A DNA stretch of 64,000 nucleotides from Lepturacanthus savala (Eukaryota > Chordata > Actinopteri > Scombriformes > Trichiuridae). The translations under genes were made by a program, and so were the position numbers. Every line of letters starts with the position of its first letter. Position 1 is the first letter of the stretch. The notes under the pieces were generated by a model. The model searched no databases and was not told where the DNA came from. It worked only from the letters and a program-made list of their open reading frames with translations. Of the stretch, positions 62,601 through 64,000 are shown piece after piece. The stretch is taken from contig CM060469.1 of assembly GCA_030544235.1 (NCBI GenBank), forward strand, positions 17,974,017 to 18,038,016, in the 5' to 3' direction.

Positions 62601-63355
62601 GGGCACATTCACAAACATCCAGGCCAACCACAAAATCTGAGAGGCCCTCAAGTAGCTAAATAAATGAGGGATAGTGACAAAGGAAATCAAGAAGATAGTC
62701 ATGAATCTAAATGGTTGAGAGAGAAATGTTCATGCTGATTAACTGAATCACAATTGAAAAGTGTCTTTAAATGTTGAAGGTCTTAAAAAAATAGGATCTA
62801 CAAAAAGTAGTACATATTTACAAGGATTAGGCTTTAAAGGACTATATTTCTTTTGTTATAAAAAAGGTATTTGCACAGAAGCAAATGGGGTTTGAATCAG
62901 TGACGTTGTGAATTCCTGGTTGTTTTCTCTGACAAATCTGCCAGTGGTCTATACAAGTTAAAGAACTGGTTTCAATATAAATGTAACCAGAAGTTGAAAG
63001 GTAAACCTGGAAAGCTTCGTCTGTCTGTCCCTTCTCCAGCAGATGAAGTAAATGCTCAGCCTGCAGCTGTAGTTTCAACTGCTCGGAAACAGGATACAGT
63101 TCCACCCACTGTGCACAAAGCGTAAACTCCTGCAAAAAAATGTATTCAATTCAAATTAATAATAAAATTACATTGAATGAATAAATATATAGACAGTGTC
63201 TGATTCAGATGTGTGTGAGAAGTAAACTACTGAATGACTCCTGCTCCCACCTTTGCTTCCATCATCATTGACAACATGGACTCAGAGTTTGTCTTCGACT
63301 GAGTCCTGAGCTCCTGCCAAACAGTCCACGGCAATGGAGGCTCCAAATTTAACAT
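50621..63355 (-). CDS. zfyve26: ZFYVE26 (spastizin), C-terminal 1039 residues in 21 exons; 5' part beyond window
   Basis: PI3P-binding FYVE protein that works with spatacsin and AP-5 in lysosome reformation, autophagy and cytokinesis; human mutations cause spastic paraplegia SPG15 (family knowledge). Exons in transcript order: 63355-63251, 63129-63007, 62655-62479, 62267-62018, 61614-61516, 60800-60622, 60469-60333, 60099-60071, 59869-59733, 59002-58782, 58293-58146, 57858-57649, 55770-55555, 53873-53676, 53518-53438, 53336-53209, 52544-52370, 51767-51708, 51410-51228, 51113-51063, 50833-50621; 3120 nt, all phases closing. About 680 residues follow the FYVE finger, as in the 2539-residue human protein. 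The tail is helical repeat-like sequence (VACKVMLGGKNIEEGFGIAY; LLKCVGESGTATK) without other named domains. The first exon listed is an internal exon. All lesions were looked for; none were found. Confidence 0.95.
51768..52369 (-). other. zfyve26: zfyve26 intron, no feature seen
   Basis: A 602-nt AT-rich intron without recognisable repeats. Confidence 0.5.
52916..53197. mobile_element. hAT-like MITE
   Basis: Starts CTGTGGTTCTAAAACTTTTT and ends TTTGAGACCCACTG, imperfect inverted ends of the CAGTGGTTCTCAAA type. It is flanked by similar 8-mers (TCCTAAAT, TATTAAAT) that may be a worn target duplication. It sits in zfyve26 intron 52545-53208, only 11 bases from the next exon's donor. A relative begins at 33070. 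Confidence 0.65.
54140..55114 (+). pseudogene. L2-type LINE 3' half, degenerate
   Basis: Begins in the reverse transcriptase with the YADD catalytic box (54188-54199, GIYADDSRLS). It runs through the C-terminal part (LQMIQNVGACALTSTRQRDHI; KALNGQ) with several stops and shifts. It ends with the typical tail (GCTGTACAGACTGTAAAGC, ATGAATAAAATTGACTTGA). It lies antisense in zfyve26 intron 53874-55554. Confidence 0.8.
55771..57648 (-). other. zfyve26: zfyve26 intron with MITEs
   Basis: The largest zfyve26 intron here (1.88 kb). It includes the MITE at 56132-56378 and a likely fragment of another dispersed repeat ending at the CAGCCCTAAT phrase near 57271. The rest is featureless. Confidence 0.5.
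56132..56378. repeat. Palindromic AT-rich MITE
   Basis: Opens AGAGCTGCACCAATTACT, with ATTAATCGATTAGTTGACAA inside, and closes ATCATTAGTTGCAGCCCC, so its ends are inverted. Same family as 36483-36769. Confidence 0.65.
58294..58781 (-). other. zfyve26: zfyve26 intron, no feature seen
   Basis: A 488-nt intron in which no repeat or structure is recognised. Confidence 0.5.
59003..59732 (-). other. zfyve26: zfyve26 intron, no feature seen
   Basis: A 730-nt AT-rich intron without recognised content. Confidence 0.5.
60071..60099 (-). other. zfyve26: 29-nt micro-exon of zfyve26
   Basis: Flanked by an acceptor (CCATGTGCAG|) and a donor (GAAG|gtaaat), it encodes SHDQMEPVE directly after the FYVE finger. 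Both its phases fit the neighbouring exons. Because 29 is not a multiple of three, skipping it would break the frame. Confidence 0.85.
60333..60800 (-). other. zfyve26: zfyve26 exons encoding the FYVE zinc finger
   Basis: Exon 60800-60622 carries the WxxD motif (WVPD) and the first Cys pair (CMVC). Exon 60469-60333 carries the basic R(R)HHCRRCG ligand-binding motif and the remaining Cys pairs (CHAC, VCDQC). All eight zinc-binding cysteines are present, so two Zn ions and PI3P binding are expected. An intron divides the finger in phase 0 between FTM and FNRRHH. Confidence 0.95.
60960..61330. repeat. TTAATGA/TTAATAG-reiterating repeat
   Basis: Many near-repeats of GTTAATGA, AGTTAATAG and CTTATAGATAG within zfyve26 intron 60801-61515, opening AGTAAAGTGTTACC. 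It looks like a dispersed AT-rich fish repeat. Boundaries and class are uncertain. Confidence 0.4.
61615..62017 (-). other. zfyve26: zfyve26 intron, no feature seen
   Basis: A 403-nt intron; nothing recognised. Confidence 0.5.
62473..62478 (-). other. zfyve26: GC-AG intron donor in zfyve26
   Basis: The exon ends LHLGSK at TCGAAG|gcaagt, the strong consensus for the rare GC-AG intron class. The next exon (62267-62018) begins VLLTLPP in phase 0. No in-frame GT donor nearby would give the same join. Confidence 0.85.
62656..63006 (-). other. zfyve26: zfyve26 intron, no feature seen
   Basis: A 351-nt AT-rich intron; nothing recognised. Confidence 0.5.
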
Positions 63356-64000
63356 CTATCAGGACAAAAAAACATGAATACAAAAAGATACAGATATCTT
63401 TTGTCCATGTCCACAACAAGTGCATAGGTAATCTACATACTGTACATATTTTCTCTTTGTACAGTACATACTGTACATATTTTTCCTTTGTATAATATGT
63501 GCAGTACTGTACATACTAGGCCTCAGGCCGTAAGGTAATTTTCCTCAAGTATGCATTGACTTGTGAAGTGACACCATCTCTAGGAAGGCTCTCTCAACCT
63601 TTTAGTTATCTTAGAGCAGTTAAAGGACATTTTACTGCAAGTTCTGACAGAAATGTCTGCTTTGGTGTGAAAGTACCTAAGGGCCATAGGAATAAATGTA
63701 TCCAGAGAGACAAGTCAGATCAGTCTTTCTTTCACAGATCTACATTTTTTAATGGCAACAATACAATAAAGCCCATAACTGTGCTTCTCCTTTTAAAACT
63801 ATAATTAAAATAGTTGATATGCAACTGTACATTATTAAGGTCACAGAGTCAAAATAAACAGTTATCAAGTCTAAAAAATCTTCAAATGGTTCATCCATTA
63901 CAAGATTTTAGCAGCAAATTATGCGCATTTCTATTAAAAAAAATTAAAGGTGGATTGAAATAACAACTGAATGTGCAACATGGGAAGTATTTTGGATGCA
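63356..64000 (-). other. zfyve26: zfyve26 intron reaching the window edge
   Basis: No further minus-strand exon with splice sites was found in this last 645 bases. Short TACATACTGTACATA-type inverted phrases lie near 63430-63510. Confidence 0.55.

Overview
The window is vertebrate nuclear DNA, most likely from a ray-finned (teleost) fish. Genes are split into many short exons with GT-AG introns. Long CA and TA microsatellites are present, along with decayed Tc1, PIF-Harbinger, hAT and L2/Rex-type elements of the kinds common in fish. Gene order ARG2(+), VTI1B(-), RDH(+), ZFYVE26(-) matches, from memory, the human 14q24.1 cluster. No bacterial, viral, CRISPR or RNA-gene content was found.

Layout: 1-860 is non-coding and holds a strong inverted repeat. 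rbm25 lies on the minus strand (coding 1189-13994, 17 coding exons, 822 residues; splicing regulator with RRM, RE/RD-rich and PWI regions). arg2 lies on the plus strand (18330-24336, 8 exons, 347 residues; mitochondrial arginase). 24.7-31.7 kb is repeat-rich: an L2-type reverse transcriptase scrap, a young but broken Tc1 element with near-identical ~204-bp inverted repeats, copies of an AP-1-motif repeat also found in arg2 intron 2, a SINE and an hAT MITE with a perfect 8-bp target duplication. vti1b is minus (32110-37216, 6 exons, 225 residues; Qb-SNARE). An RDH11/RDH12-type retinol dehydrogenase is plus (38400-46503, 7 exons, 319 residues). The last 21 coding exons of zfyve26 (spastizin), including its FYVE finger, are minus (50621-63355); the 5' half of that gene lies beyond the window.

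The genes form two divergent pairs (rbm25/arg2 and vti1b/rdh) and two convergent pairs (arg2/vti1b and rdh/zfyve26). They are not one pathway: splicing, arginine catabolism, endosomal SNARE fusion, retinoid reduction, and endolysosomal/cytokinesis trafficking. VTI1B and ZFYVE26 both act on the endolysosomal system. Nearly all exon boundaries were assigned by hand from splice consensus, reading-frame continuity and recalled family sequence, and every exon phase closes. I found no convincing new biological system. The best leads are the GU-repeat tracts bracketing the rbm25 start-codon exon, a 13-bp palindromic-strand match shared by two promoters, the AP-1-bearing repeat family, and the long hairpin near the left edge.
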